Below are positions 1 through 9,510 of a stretch of 64,000 nt of DNA, piece after piece. The number at the start of each line of letters is the position of its first letter. Within the stretch, counting starts at the first letter, position 1. The position numbers and the translations under genes were made by a program. A model generated the notes under the pieces. It was not told where the DNA came from. It did no database searches and saw nothing but the letters and a program-made list of their open reading frames with translations. This DNA is from Acidisphaera sp. L21 (lineage in GTDB: Bacteria > Pseudomonadota > Alphaproteobacteria > Acetobacterales > Acetobacteraceae), in NCBI RefSeq assembly GCF_009765685.1, contig NZ_LMUY01000114.1:34021-98020 (forward strand). The letters are read 5' to 3'.

Positions 1-452
1 CGGGAAATCACCACCGGGTCGGGTAGGCCGACCTCGTCCAGGAGGGCGTGCACTGCGGCGACACGCGCCGCCCGGCGGACATCGTCCGGCAACGCCTCGG
101 CAATTTGGACGCCGACCCGGCGGGTTGGATTGAGGTAGCCGAGCGGGTCCTGAAACACGATCGAGAAGCTGCGTTGCCGACGCAGCCGACGCAGCGCCGG
201 GCGGGGCATCGCGGCAATATCGGTGCCATCGAACATCACGCGGCCGGACAGTTCGGACATTGCCACATTCGGCAGCAATTGCACCATCGCGCGGGCCAAG
301 GTGCTTTTACCGGAGCCGGACTCGCCGACGATGCCGACGCATTCCCCTGGCGCCACCGTAAGGTCGACGCCGTCCACCGCGCGCACCACCGTGCGCCCGA
401 TGCGCAAATGCACGCGCACCGATTCGAGTTGCAGCAGCGGAGCCGCGGTCAT
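1..452 (-). CDS. Peptide/opine-type ABC transporter ATP-binding protein (partial, runs off left edge)
   Basis: Hydrolyses ATP to drive the importer made by the two permease genes upstream of it. Only the N-terminal 150 codons are in the window. The translation begins MTAAPLLQLESVRVHLR and carries a Walker A motif, GESGSGKS, about 50 residues in, as in DppD/OppD-family ATPases. The start is the ATG at 452, which overlaps the permease stop (ATGA), the usual sign of translational coupling. The Q-loop, signature motif and C-terminal substrate-specific extension lie outside or too near the edge to judge. The substrate cannot be read from the ATPase. A HutC-like site upstream of the operon suggests a histidine- or urocanate-related ligand, which is inference. 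Confidence 0.88.
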   Translation of the reverse strand, partial: MTAAPLLQLESVRVHLRIGRTVVRAVDGVDLTVAPGECVGIVGESGSGKSTLARAMVQLLPNVAMSELSGRVMFDGTDIAAMPRPALRRLRRQRSFSIVFQDPLGYLNPTRRVGVQIAEALPDDVRRAARVAAVHALLDEVGLPDPVVIS

Positions 453-1294
453 TCCGGCAACCCGACGAGCCGCTGCCCGGCCCGCGGGTTCACCACCTCG
501 TTCAGCCCGTCCGCGAGCAGGTTCAACCCGATCACCGCAATGCAGATCGCCACGCCCGGGAAGACGCTCATCCACCACGCGGATTGCAGGTAGGTTTGCG
601 CTGGAAACAGCAATTGGCCCCAACTCACCATGTTCGCGTCCGACAGGCCGAGGAAGCCAAGGCCGGATTCAATGAGAATGGCAAGGCTCGCATCCAGGGC
701 CACCTGCACGATGACGGGCGGCAATGCGTTCGGCAGGATCTCGCGCAGCACGATGTGCCAGGCCGGCATGTCGGCGACGATGGCCGCGGCGACGAATTCG
801 CGTTGGCGTAGATTGACGAACTGGCCGTAGATCAGCCGTGCCTCCAACGGCCAAATCGCCAGCGCGACGGCGGCGATGAGCAACCAGAAGCTGCTGCCGA
901 ACAGCGCGATGGCGAACAGCACGACGACGATCACCGGCAGGATCTGGAAGAGTTCCGCCAGGCGCATCAGCACTGCTTCGGTGGTACCCCGCCAGTAGCC
1001 CGCCAGCATCCCCACCGTGCCGCCTACCAGCAGCGCTGCGAGGGCTGCGGTGACGCCGATCAGCAGCGAGGCACGGGTGCTGATCAGCACCAGCGACAAC
1101 ATGTCGCGCCCGATATTGTCCGTGCCCATCGGAAATGCGCGTGATGGCGGCAGCAAGCTGATTCCGACCTGCTGGCGTGGTCCGTAGGGCGCCAGAACCG
1201 GTGCGAACACTGCCAACAGCACCAGCACCAGCATGATCAGCAACCCAGCGATGCCGTAGCGCGTCCCGGCGAGCCGCCCGAGCATTCCCCTCAT
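449..1294 (-). CDS. ABC transporter permease, DppC/OppC family
   Basis: Inner-membrane permease of a binding-protein-dependent peptide-type importer, 281 aa, close to the usual DppC length. A hydrophobic helix near residues 15-35 is followed by the periplasmic segment containing FPMGTDNIGRDMLSLV, a hallmark of DppC proteins (TDxxGRD). About five further hydrophobic segments follow, with the cytoplasmic EAA loop near residues 170-200 (ADMPAWHIVLREILPNALPP). It overlaps the DppB-type gene by ATGA at its start and the ATPase gene by ATGA at its end, so the three genes are one operon. It probably pairs with the 1291-2259 product as a heterodimeric channel. Confidence 0.93.
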   Translation of the reverse strand: MRGMLGRLAGTRYGIAGLLIMLVLVLLAVFAPVLAPYGPRQQVGISLLPPSRAFPMGTDNIGRDMLSLVLISTRASLLIGVTAALAALLVGGTVGMLAGYWRGTTEAVLMRLAELFQILPVIVVVLFAIALFGSSFWLLIAAVALAIWPLEARLIYGQFVNLRQREFVAAAIVADMPAWHIVLREILPNALPPVIVQVALDASLAILIESGLGFLGLSDANMVSWGQLLFPAQTYLQSAWWMSVFPGVAICIAVIGLNLLADGLNEVVNPRAGQRLVGLPE

Positions 1295-2259
1295 CGGCCG
1301 GCGCGGATCCGCGGGTCCAGCAAACCGTAGAGAATATCCACGATCAGATTCATGACGATGACGGCGAGCGATATGAACAACACCACGCCCACGACAACTT
1401 GGTTGTCGCGGTTGCGGATCGCCTCGATCAACAGCAAACCGATGCCGGGCCAGGAGAACACCGTCTCGATCAGCACCGCGCCTCCCATCGCCACACCGAA
1501 CGCGTAGCCCATGACAGTGAGCACCGGCAGGCTGGAGTTGCGCAAGATGTGGCCGCGGATGATCGCGCCGCGTGACAAGCCCTTGGCTCGCGCAGTGACG
1601 ATGTATCCGGCGCCGAGCGTCTCGATGGTGCTGGCGCGCATCAGGCGCGCGACGCGGGTGGCTTCGTAGACTGCGTAGGTGATGGCCGGCAGTGCAAGGT
1701 AGCGAACCCGCTCGAGCACGAAGGCGGTTCCCGATGCGCGGGAAAACACCGGCGCCATCCCCTGCGTGGGAAACCAGCCGAGCTGCATGGCGAAGAGGAT
1801 CACTAGCAACTGTCCCAGCCAGAACCCGGGAATGGCGTAGCCGACCAGCACCGCGGTGGTCCAGAAGCGGTCGACATTGCCACTTCGGGTGGTCGCGGAA
1901 ATCAGGCCGATGCCGATCCCCACCGGCACGCCGATGACAAACGCGGAAGCCGCTAGAAGCAAGGTCCTCGGCGCCCGTTGCAGAATCAAAGTGGCGACGA
2001 ATTCCTGCTGCTGATACGAGTAGCCAAGATCGCCGTGCAGCAGGTTGATGAAAAAATGCAGCAGCCGCACCGGCAGCGTGTCGTCCAAGTGGTACTGCAG
2101 CACGATCGCGGCGCGGAACGCCGGCGGCACGGGATAGTCGCCGACGATCGCCTGCACCGGGTCACCCGGCGTAAATTGTAGCAGGACGAAGACCAGGATG
2201 ACGACACAGGCGACCATCGGGATGGCCTGCAGGAGGCGGAGGAGGACGTATCGCGCCAT
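1291..2259 (-). CDS. ABC transporter permease, DppB/OppB family
   Basis: Second inner-membrane subunit of the importer, 322 aa. It begins MARYVLLRLLQAIPMV, the typical DppB first helix, followed by FTPGDPVQAIVGD, a conserved DppB periplasmic motif. The EAA loop lies near residues 210-240 (STIETLGAGYIVTARAKGLS). The protein ends with the usual DppB tail, VDILYGLLDPRIRAGR. It is the first gene of the minus-strand operon. No periplasmic binding-protein gene lies beside it, so that component must be to the left of the window or elsewhere. The 290-nt upstream region holds a copy of the sequence also found before hutI. Confidence 0.93.
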   Translation of the reverse strand: MARYVLLRLLQAIPMVACVVILVFVLLQFTPGDPVQAIVGDYPVPPAFRAAIVLQYHLDDTLPVRLLHFFINLLHGDLGYSYQQQEFVATLILQRAPRTLLLAASAFVIGVPVGIGIGLISATTRSGNVDRFWTTAVLVGYAIPGFWLGQLLVILFAMQLGWFPTQGMAPVFSRASGTAFVLERVRYLALPAITYAVYEATRVARLMRASTIETLGAGYIVTARAKGLSRGAIIRGHILRNSSLPVLTVMGYAFGVAMGGAVLIETVFSWPGIGLLLIEAIRNRDNQVVVGVVLFISLAVIVMNLIVDILYGLLDPRIRAGR

Positions 2260-2459
2260 GCCCGGATCTTATCGACGGCGCAGGAACGTCAGCGCAGTTG
2301 GGGAGACGCCAAGGCGGTCCGCGCCATTCAGGCGGATCGACATAGGCTTCACCTTACGGGTCGCTGCGGAGATCATGCGGTCGGGAGCACCTGTTCGAAT
2401 GCAAGGGCGGTCATCGCTCGGTCGGTGTTCCGTGAAGTGTGGGCAAGCCGCAGTCTAAA

Positions 2460-2472
2460 GTATAGACATAAC
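2460..2472. promoter_or_regulatory. Candidate HutC operator upstream of the importer operon
   Basis: GTATAGACATAAC occurs here and again, identically, at 3331-3343 before hutI. The copies bracket hutC. This copy is about 200 nt upstream of the DppB-type start codon. The core resembles the TGTATA-type sites bound by HutC. I see no other recognisable signal in the 2260-2546 gap. Confidence 0.6.
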
Positions 2473-2546
2473 GCCCCCGCAGCGGTCAATTGGGATATTG
2501 ACGACTGACTCTGACACCGACGCACCTGGCGGCAGGCGCATCCGGC

Positions 2547-3275
2547 CTATGGCGAAAAGCGGCCCACCAGATGCTGGCGCTCGCCGGCGTAGGTGATGTC
2601 GACGGTGGTCACTGGCTTGCCCAGATGCCAGGTGCGCCGATGTAATACCAAACATGCCTCCCCCGGTTTGACGTCCAACACCCGGGCAAGGCTTGCGTCG
2701 GCGCAACAGGCGCGGATTGTGTGCTCGGCTTGGCTCCAGGGCACGCGACGCAGCAGCCAGGTGCCGGGCGGGATTAGGTCGAACTGTTCGTCGGCAGCAG
2801 CGGGGACGGCGGCAAGGGCGATCAGGCGATCCTCGAACGCCACTGGCCGTTCGCCGATACTGTGGCGGCACATCACATGCAGCACCCGCGCACCATGGGG
2901 CAAGCCAGCAGCACGAGCAGCGGCTACGCCCAATCGCTTGAGGCTATGCGCCAAAATTTCATGATGATAAGGCAAGTTCAGGCGTGCCGCTTCCATGGCG
3001 AAATCCTGGATCTCCATCACCGCCTGCTCGACCTTCGGCTCCGCCACGAAGGAACCGGCTTTGCGGCGCCGGGTGATCAGTCCTTCCTGTACTAAAGCCG
3101 ACAGCGCCTTGTTCACCGTCATGCGGGAGCAGCGATATTGTCCGGCAAGTTCGGTTTCGAATGGGATGCGAGTACCGGCCGGCCAGTCGCCGGACACGAT
3201 GCGTTGCTGGATGTCGCGATGAATTCGGCCGGTGAGGGAGAGCGGCGCGATCGGCGGCTCCAGCGGGGCGTTCAT
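2547..3275 (-). CDS. hutC: Histidine utilization repressor HutC (GntR family, UTRA domain)
   Basis: Represses histidine-degradation genes and is released by urocanate in studied relatives. At 242 aa it has the standard HutC size. Residues about 15-80 form a GntR winged helix (IHRDIQQRIVSGDWPAGTRI, then CSRMTVNKALSALVQEGLI). Residues about 95-240 form the UTRA ligand-binding domain, including the HutC-like stretch RVLHVMCRHSIGERPVAFEDR. It is divergent from hutI, with an 85-nt promoter region between them. Paired copies of a 13-bp sequence lie upstream of hutI and downstream of hutC, before the importer operon. Control of both units is inferred from that arrangement. Confidence 0.93.
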   Translation of the reverse strand: MNAPLEPPIAPLSLTGRIHRDIQQRIVSGDWPAGTRIPFETELAGQYRCSRMTVNKALSALVQEGLITRRRKAGSFVAEPKVEQAVMEIQDFAMEAARLNLPYHHEILAHSLKRLGVAAARAAGLPHGARVLHVMCRHSIGERPVAFEDRLIALAAVPAAADEQFDLIPPGTWLLRRVPWSQAEHTIRACCADASLARVLDVKPGEACLVLHRRTWHLGKPVTTVDITYAGERQHLVGRFSP

Positions 3276-3330
3276 GCATCAAGTCTGGCTCCAAACTCAA
3301 CGCTAGACAAGCTGAGCGCGGGGCGGATAC

Positions 3331-3343
3331 GTATAGACATAAC
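3331..3343. promoter_or_regulatory. Candidate HutC operator upstream of hutI
   Basis: GTATAGACATAAC, identical to the copy at 2460-2472. It ends 17 nt before the hutI start codon, so a bound repressor would overlap the promoter or ribosome-binding region. A related GCTAGACAAG lies at 3302-3311 in the same divergent intergenic segment. Confidence 0.65.
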
Positions 3344-3360
3344 AGCACGGGTACGATGCC

Positions 3361-4563
3361 ATGCGGATCGACACTGTCTGGCACAACGCTCGCCTCGCCA
3401 CGCTGGACCCGGTGCTGCCAAAGCTGGGTGTGATCGAACGGGGTGCGATCGCCTGCACCGACGGCCGCATCGTGTTTGCTGGCCCGGAGCAGGACCTGCC
3501 CGCCAGCGACGCTGCCCGTTTCGATTGCGAGGGCCGCTGGATCACGCCGGGGCTGATCGACTGCCACACCCATTTGGTCCATGCCGGGGACCGCGCACGG
3601 GAGTTCGCGCAACGGCTAGGCGGCGCTACCTATGAGGAAATTGCCCGCGCCGGCGGCGGGATCCTTTCCACGGTGCGCGCGGTGCGTGCGGCCAGCCAAG
3701 CGGAACTGGTCACCCAAAGCCTTCCCCGCCTGGACGCGCTGCTGGCCGAGGGGGTCACGACGGTCGAGGTCAAATCCGGCTATGGCCTGGATCGAGAAGC
3801 GGAGTGGCGCATGCTGGCCGCCGCCCGCGAGTTGGGGCGCCAGCGGCCAGTCGGCATTACCACCACCTATCTGGGCGCCCATGCCGTGCCACCGGAGTTC
3901 GCCGGCGATGCCGATGGCTACGTCGACTGGATTTGCACCGAGATGCTGCCCGCCCTGGCTGCGGAGCGTCTGGCGGACGCGGTGGACGTGTTCTGCGAGA
4001 CTGTCGCTTTCTCGCCGGCGCAGACCTCGCGCATTTTCGACACGGCGCAACGGCTCGGGCTGCCGGTGAAGCTGCATGCGGACCAGTTATCCGACTTTGG
4101 CGGCGCGGCGTTGGCGGCCCGATACGGCGCGCTGTCGGCGGACCATCTGGAATATGCGTCCGACGAGGGCGCCGCAGCGATGGCGGTGGCGGGAACGGTG
4201 GCGGTGCTGTTGCCCGGCGCGTTCTACACCCTGCGCGAGACGCACGCGCCACCGATCTCCGCGCTGCGCCGCCACGGCACGCCGATCGCGCTGGCGACCG
4301 ACTGCAACCCCGGTTCCTCCCCGCTGACGTCACCCTTGCTGGCGATGAACATGGCGGCGACGCTGTTCCGGCTGACGGTGGAAGAATGCCTGGCCGGGTT
4401 CACCCGTGTCGCCGCCCAGGCGTTGGGGCTGCAGGCGGAGATCGGCACGCTGCAACCGGGTAAATTTTGCAACCTAGCGATCTGGGATATCGGCGCCCCC
4501 GCGGAACTGATCTGGCGCATCGGCTTCAATCCTTTGTACCGCCGGGTCTGGAGGGGGGCATGA
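3361..4563 (+). CDS. hutI: Imidazolonepropionase HutI
   Basis: Third enzyme of histidine degradation: it hydrolyses 4-imidazolone-5-propanoate to N-formimino-L-glutamate in the cytoplasm. At 400 aa it is typical of the amidohydrolase-superfamily enzyme. Metal ligands are visible: His69 and His71 in [13 protein letters not shown], His239 in [12 protein letters not shown] and Asp314 in [10 protein letters not shown]. The KSGYGL substrate-binding motif is near residue 138. The ATG at 3361 is the first in frame, with only a weak ribosome-binding site. It is the first gene of hutIHU and overlaps hutH by 4 nt. Confidence 0.97.
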   Translation: MRIDTVWHNARLATLDPVLPKLGVIERGAIACTDGRIVFAGPEQDLPASDAARFDCEGRWITPGLIDCHTHLVHAGDRAREFAQRLGGATYEEIARAGGGILSTVRAVRAASQAELVTQSLPRLDALLAEGVTTVEVKSGYGLDREAEWRMLAAARELGRQRPVGITTTYLGAHAVPPEFAGDADGYVDWICTEMLPALAAERLADAVDVFCETVAFSPAQTSRIFDTAQRLGLPVKLHADQLSDFGGAALAARYGALSADHLEYASDEGAAAMAVAGTVAVLLPGAFYTLRETHAPPISALRRHGTPIALATDCNPGSSPLTSPLLAMNMAATLFRLTVEECLAGFTRVAAQALGLQAEIGTLQPGKFCNLAIWDIGAPAELIWRIGFNPLYRRVWRGA

Positions 4564-6092
4564 CGATGCTGACACCCGGCGCGGTGACGCTGGACCAATG
4601 GCGGGCCGTTTATGGCGGCGCAGACTTGTCGCTGGATCGCGCCTGCATGCCGGCAGTGCGGGCCAGCGCGGCGGCGCTCGGGCGCATCCTGGCGCGGGGG
4701 GAGCCGGTGTACGGCATCAACACGGGGTTCGGAAAACTCGCTTCCGTCCGGATCGAAGCGGATGCGCTGGCCCAACTGCAGTTGAACATCGTGCTGTCCC
4801 ACGCCGCCGGGGTGGGCGATCCGATGCCGGTGCCGGTGGTGCGGCTGATGATGGCACTGAAGCTGTGCAGCCTCGCCCAAGGTGCCTCCGGCGTGCAGCC
4901 CGGCGTGCTCGGGTTGCTGGAGGGGATGCTCGTCCGCGGCGTCGTGCCGGTCGTGCCATCCCAGGGATCGGTCGGCGCGTCCGGCGACCTGGCGCCGCTG
5001 GCCCACATGACCATGGTGATGATTGGCCAGGGCGAGGCGCTGCTGGACGGCGCGGTCGTGCCTGCCGCCACGGCGCTGGACCGGGTGGGACTGCGCCCGA
5101 TCGTGCTCGGCCCAAAGGAGGGGCTGGCGCTGCTGAATGGCACCCAGTTCTCCACCGCCTACGCCCTGGCCGCGTTGTTCGAGGCGGAGGCGCTGCTGCA
5201 CGCGGCCTTGCTGACGGGCGCGCTGTCCACCGACGCGGCCCGTGGCTCCGACACGCCGTTCGATCCGCGCATCCACGCCCTGCGCCGGCACGCTGGGCAG
5301 CGGGAGACGGCGGCGGCGCTGCGGGCGTTGCTGGCCGGCAGCGCCATTCGCCAATCCCATCTGGTGAATGACGAGCGGGTACAGGACCCATACTGCCTCC
5401 GCTGCCAGCCGCAGGTGATGGGCGCGGTGCTAGACCTGCTGCGCCAGGCCGCCGACACGTTGGGGACCGAGGCCAACGGCGTGTCCGACAACCCGCTCAT
5501 CTTTGCCGGTGCCGACGAAGCGCTTTCTGGCGGCAATTTCCACGCCGAGCCGGTGGCGTTTGCGGCCGACATGATCGCCTTGGCGCTATGCGAGATCGGA
5601 AGCATTTCGGAGCGCCGAATTGCGATGCTCATCGACCCGGCGCTCTCCGGCTTGCCAGCGTTCCTGACGCCGCGGCCCGGGCTGCATTCCGGCTTCATGA
5701 TCCCGCAAGTGACCGCGGCCGCCCTGGTGTCGGAGAATAAGCAGCGCGCGACGCCGGCCAGCGTAGACAGCATCCCTACGTCTGCCAACCAGGAGGATCA
5801 CGTGTCGATGGCGGCCCATGGTGCGCGGCGGTTGCTGCCGATGGCGGCCAATTTGGGCAGCGTTCTGGGCATCGAATTGCTGGCCGCCGCCCAGGGCTGC
5901 GACTTCCATGCCCCGCTATCCTCCAGCCCGGCGTTGGAGCACGTGCGTGCCCGGTTGCGCGCCGTGGTGCCCCGCCTCGACGAGGATCGCTACATGGCCC
6001 CCGACATCGCCGCCGCCACCGCGCTGGTGCGGGGCGACACGATTCTGCCGCCGGGGCTCGACCTGCCCGGCCTGACACGGAGCGCTGCATGA
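4560..6092 (+). CDS. hutH: Histidine ammonia-lyase HutH
   Basis: Removes ammonia from L-histidine to give urocanate, the first step of the pathway. It is 510 aa, the normal length. The self-made MIO electrophile arises from Ala140-Ser141-Gly142 in [14 protein letters not shown]. Tyr51 in YGINTGFG matches the conserved catalytic tyrosine, and [11 protein letters not shown] and [17 protein letters not shown] are further family signatures. The reading frame is open upstream to 4467, but the ATG at 4560 is chosen because it overlaps the hutI stop codon (ATGA) and matches the family N-terminus. Confidence 0.97.
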   Translation: MTMLTPGAVTLDQWRAVYGGADLSLDRACMPAVRASAAALGRILARGEPVYGINTGFGKLASVRIEADALAQLQLNIVLSHAAGVGDPMPVPVVRLMMALKLCSLAQGASGVQPGVLGLLEGMLVRGVVPVVPSQGSVGASGDLAPLAHMTMVMIGQGEALLDGAVVPAATALDRVGLRPIVLGPKEGLALLNGTQFSTAYALAALFEAEALLHAALLTGALSTDAARGSDTPFDPRIHALRRHAGQRETAAALRALLAGSAIRQSHLVNDERVQDPYCLRCQPQVMGAVLDLLRQAADTLGTEANGVSDNPLIFAGADEALSGGNFHAEPVAFAADMIALALCEIGSISERRIAMLIDPALSGLPAFLTPRPGLHSGFMIPQVTAAALVSENKQRATPASVDSIPTSANQEDHVSMAAHGARRLLPMAANLGSVLGIELLAAAQGCDFHAPLSSSPALEHVRARLRAVVPRLDEDRYMAPDIAAATALVRGDTILPPGLDLPGLTRSAA

Positions 6093-7753
6093 GCCGCCTG
6101 GACAATGCCCGCCGGATTCGCGCCCCCCGCGGCTCGCAGATTACCGCCCGGTCCTGGCAGACCGAGGCCGCAATGCGGATGCTGATGAACAATTTGGATG
6201 CCGAGGTCGCCGAGCGGCCGGAGGAATTGGTGGTGTACGGTGGTATCGGCCGCGCGGCCCGCGACTGGGACAGCTTCGACCGCATCGTCGCCGGGTTGAA
6301 GCGATTGGGCGACGACGAGACCCTGCTGGTGCAGTCCGGCAAACCGGTCGGCGTGTTTCGCACCCATGCCGACGCGCCGCGGGTGCTGATCGCCAACTCC
6401 AACCTGGTGCCGCATTGGGCGACCTGGGAGCATTTCAACGAGTTGGATCGTCGCGGCCTGATGATGTACGGCCAGATGACCGCCGGGTCTTGGATCTACA
6501 TCGGCAGCCAGGGAATCGTGCAGGGCACGTACGAGACGTTTGTCGAAGCCGGGCGCCAGCATTACGGCGGCAGCCTGGCCGGGCGGTGGATCCTCACCGC
6601 CGGGCTGGGCGGCATGGGTGGCGCACAGCCGCTGGCTGCCACCATGGCCGGCGCATCGATGCTGGCCGTGGAATGCCAGCCAAGCCGGATCGAGATGCGG
6701 CTGCGCACCCGTTACCTGGACATGCAGGCGAAGGACCTAGACGAGGCGCTGACCATGATCCGGCGCGCCTGCGAGGAGGGGCGTGCCATCTCCGTCGGGC
6801 TGCTGGGCAATGCGGCGGACGTGTTCCCCGAACTGGTGCGTCGCGGGGTGCGGCCGGATATCGTGACCGACCAGACCTCCGCCCACGACCCGCTCAACGG
6901 CTACCTTCCAGGCGGCTGGAACGTCGCGGAATGGGAGGATCGCCGCGCCCGCGACCCAACCGCCGTGGCGGAGGCAGCAAAGCGGTCCATGGCAACGCAT
7001 GTGCAGGCAATGCTGGCGTTTCACCGCCGGGGCGTGCCGACCATCGACTACGGCAACAACATCCGCCAAATGGCGCACGACATGGGCGTAGCGGACGCGT
7101 TCGACTTCCCGGGCTTCGTTCCTGCCTACATCCGACCGCTGTTTTGCCGCGGCGTCGGTCCCTTCCGATGGGTGGCGTTGTCCGGCGACCCGGAGGACAT
7201 CGGCCGCACCGACGCCAAGGTGAAGGAGCTGATGCCACACGACACGCATCTGCACCGCTGGCTGGACATGGCGAAGGAACGGATTGCCTTCCAAGGCCTG
7301 CCCGCGCGCATTTGCTGGGTTGGTCTGGGCGATCGCCACCGGCTGGGCCTGGCATTCAACCAGATGGTGGCCAGCGGCGAACTATCAGCCCCTATAGTCA
7401 TCGGCCGCGACCATCTGGACAGCGGCTCCGTCGCCAGCCCGAACCGTGAGACGGAGGCGATGCGCGACGGCTCGGATGCGGTGTCCGATTGGCCGTTGCT
7501 GAACGCGCTGCTCAATTGCGCATCCGGCGCCACCTGGGTCAGCCTACATCATGGCGGCGGGGTGGGAATGGGGTATTCCCAGCACGCCGGCATGGTGATC
7601 GTGGCGGACGGCACGCCGGAAGCGGCGGCGCGGCTGGAGCGGGTGTTGTGGAATGACCCGGCCACTGGCGTGATGCGCCATGCCGACGCCGGATACGAGT
7701 CCGCCATCGAATGCGCGGTCCAGCACGGGTTGAACCTGCCGGGTCTGGCATGA
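6089..7753 (+). CDS. hutU: Urocanate hydratase HutU
   Basis: Second step of histidine breakdown: adds water to urocanate to form imidazolonepropionate, using tightly bound NAD+. It is 554 aa, as usual. The glycine-rich NAD-binding segment is [12 protein letters not shown] around residues 172-183. The catalytic cysteine is Cys409 in [29 protein letters not shown] and YGNNIRQMA are strong urocanase signatures. The start overlaps the hutH stop by 4 nt. hutG and hutF, which would process formiminoglutamate, do not follow it and are not in the window. Confidence 0.97.
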   Translation: MSRLDNARRIRAPRGSQITARSWQTEAAMRMLMNNLDAEVAERPEELVVYGGIGRAARDWDSFDRIVAGLKRLGDDETLLVQSGKPVGVFRTHADAPRVLIANSNLVPHWATWEHFNELDRRGLMMYGQMTAGSWIYIGSQGIVQGTYETFVEAGRQHYGGSLAGRWILTAGLGGMGGAQPLAATMAGASMLAVECQPSRIEMRLRTRYLDMQAKDLDEALTMIRRACEEGRAISVGLLGNAADVFPELVRRGVRPDIVTDQTSAHDPLNGYLPGGWNVAEWEDRRARDPTAVAEAAKRSMATHVQAMLAFHRRGVPTIDYGNNIRQMAHDMGVADAFDFPGFVPAYIRPLFCRGVGPFRWVALSGDPEDIGRTDAKVKELMPHDTHLHRWLDMAKERIAFQGLPARICWVGLGDRHRLGLAFNQMVASGELSAPIVIGRDHLDSGSVASPNRETEAMRDGSDAVSDWPLLNALLNCASGATWVSLHHGGGVGMGYSQHAGMVIVADGTPEAAARLERVLWNDPATGVMRHADAGYESAIECAVQHGLNLPGLA

Positions 7754-7762
7754 TTTTCTTTC

Positions 7763-7782
7763 GGGGGCACGAAAGAGCCCCC
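7763..7782 (+). terminator. Hairpin between hutU and the flavin monooxygenase gene
   Basis: GGGGGC and GCCCCC are separated by 8 nt, directly before the AAGGAG ribosome-binding site of the next gene. There is no T-run, so this may only weaken read-through or stabilise the hut mRNA end rather than terminate fully. Confidence 0.4.
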
Positions 7783-7796
7783 AAGGAGACAAATTA

Positions 7797-9134
7797 ATGG
7801 CTCGCCAAATGCATTTGTCATTCTCCGCACACCTGACGGGCGCCCATCCTGCGGGTTGGTTGCACCCCAGCACCCAACTCGACGCCGACACCGATATCGG
7901 CGCCTATATCGGCCTGGCGAGATTGGCGGAACAAGGTTGTTTCGACATGTTCTTCATTGCCGACACGCCAGCGGCGCGAACGACCAATCTGACCGCCTGG
8001 GCGCGCTACCCAATGTTCATGAACGCGTTGGAGCCGCTGACGGCGCTGACCGCAATCGCCGGCGCTACCAAATATATCGGCCTGGGTGGCACTTGCAGCA
8101 CCAGCTTTACCGAGCCGTATAATGTCGCCCGGCAATTCGCATCGCTGGATCATATCAGCCGCGGTCGCGCGGCATGGAACGTCGTTACGTCCGCCAACGA
8201 CTTCGCCGCGCAGAATTTCGGCCATGCCAAGCTGCCGCCCCATGCCGATCGCTATGCCCGCGCGCGGGAGTTCGTGGAGGTGGCCAAGGCGTTGTGGGAC
8301 ACCTGGGAGGATGATGCTTTCATCCACGACCGGGCGCAGGGCCTTTTCTTCGACCCGGGCAAGCAGCATGCGGTGCATCATGATGGCCCTCACTTCAAGG
8401 TCGATGGCGCGCTGAATATTGCGCGCTCCCCGCAGGGGCGGCCCGTCATCATCCAGGCGGGTGCGTCCGACGCCGGCAAGGCGCTGGCCGCGGAGACCGC
8501 GGAGGTGGTGTTCGGCTCGGCGATCGATATCGAGGCGGGGCGAGCCTTCTATGGTGATTTGAAGGGCCGGATGGCGGCATTCGGTCGTGCCACGGACAGC
8601 TTGAAAATCCTGGCCGGCATGCCTGTCGTCGTCGGCGAAAGCCAGCAGGAGGCCGATGATAAACACGCCGAGTTGCAGGCCATGGTGCACCCGGATGTCG
8701 GTCGCCAGCGCTTGTCCACGGATCTCGAGGTTGACCTCACGCAATTGCCGTTGGACGAACCCGTGCCAGAGGATTTGATCCCGAAAACCTCCAATTTTCA
8801 CAAAGCGTATTTCGACGAGATCGTTCGCATGATCCGGGTGGAAAAGCTGACGTTGCGCCAGCTTTACACCCGCTACGAACGGGGCACCCGATCCGTTCGT
8901 GGCACGCCCCAGCGTGTCGCAGATGTGTTGGAGGATTGGTTCAGCACGGGCGCTGCAGATGGCTTCATGTTCATCCTGCACCTGCAGCCGAAAAGCCTGG
9001 AGGATATCGTCCGTTACGTCGTCCCGGAATTGCAGCGCCGCGGTCTGTTTCGCACGGGCTACACTGGAACCACGTTGCGCGACCATCTGGGTCTGGCTCG
9101 GCCGGCCAATCGCCACGCAAAAGCTGCGGAGTAG
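7797..9134 (+). CDS. LLM-class FMN-dependent monooxygenase, NtaA/SnaA/DszA type
   Basis: Flavin-dependent monooxygenase of the bacterial luciferase-like superfamily, 445 aa, using FMNH2 from a separate reductase. The N-terminal RQMHLSFSAHLTGAHPAGW, LAEQGCFDMFFIADTP, SLDHISRGRAAWNVVTS and the insertion near residues 180-210 are typical of the nitrilotriacetate monooxygenase-like subgroup. AAGGAG lies 8 nt before the ATG. It follows hutU in the same direction, 43 nt away with a hairpin between, so co-regulation is possible. The substrate is unknown: relatives oxidise polyaminocarboxylates, sulfur heterocycles and similar compounds. No flavin reductase is encoded nearby. A second member of the family is at 54207-55514. 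Confidence 0.88.
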   Translation: MARQMHLSFSAHLTGAHPAGWLHPSTQLDADTDIGAYIGLARLAEQGCFDMFFIADTPAARTTNLTAWARYPMFMNALEPLTALTAIAGATKYIGLGGTCSTSFTEPYNVARQFASLDHISRGRAAWNVVTSANDFAAQNFGHAKLPPHADRYARAREFVEVAKALWDTWEDDAFIHDRAQGLFFDPGKQHAVHHDGPHFKVDGALNIARSPQGRPVIIQAGASDAGKALAAETAEVVFGSAIDIEAGRAFYGDLKGRMAAFGRATDSLKILAGMPVVVGESQQEADDKHAELQAMVHPDVGRQRLSTDLEVDLTQLPLDEPVPEDLIPKTSNFHKAYFDEIVRMIRVEKLTLRQLYTRYERGTRSVRGTPQRVADVLEDWFSTGAADGFMFILHLQPKSLEDIVRYVVPELQRRGLFRTGYTGTTLRDHLGLARPANRHAKAAE

Positions 9135-9510
9135 CTTGCGTTGCCGAGAGTTATCTCGCCAGTACACTGACAGACGAGCCTGCTTGTGATCAAGCACGCG
9201 CTCGATGGCACAGACATCCCGTTGCTGCAGGACCGGCGCCCGGCGCACCGTTCCCCCGCGGGGGAACGCTTGGCATTGCCCGCCGGACTATCGGACGGCT
9301 CCACCATCCGGCCCGCTCTGCGCACGCCTCCCCAAGCCCTATAATGTGCCAGTCCTTCAAAGTGCGGTGGTGGCGTTGGCTGGGGAGGCACTGGCGGCGA
9401 AGATCGGCCTCTTCGTTGCAACAGGGCCGGGCTGATTAGGGCTGCTTCTTTCCATCCCAGCCGAGCGCGACGCGGTGTCACGCTCGGTCTGGGAGGCCGT
9501 CTGGAAGACG
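9135..9510. other. 376-nt convergent intergenic region with one hairpin
   Basis: It lies between two convergent genes. Short open frames here lack ribosome-binding sites and family resemblance. The only structure I see is an inverted repeat at 9455-9494 (TCCCAGCCGAGCG against CGCTCGGTCTGGGA, one bulged base, 14-nt loop), 17 nt past the MmgE/PrpD stop. It could be a terminator for that minus-strand operon, although no T-tract follows. Confidence 0.4.

Noticed and set aside
4224-5360. 378-aa minus-strand frame across hutI and hutH
   Set aside because: Spans two well-supported plus-strand genes and has no family resemblance.
7818-9248. 476-aa open frame on the minus strand opposite the first LLM monooxygenase
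   Set aside because: It mirrors the strong codon bias of the real plus-strand gene, is Arg/His/Gln-rich and resembles no family.
9059-9481. 140-aa minus-strand frame in the convergent gap after the monooxygenase
   Set aside because: Pro/Arg/Ser-rich, overlaps a real gene end and has no ribosome-binding site or domain.
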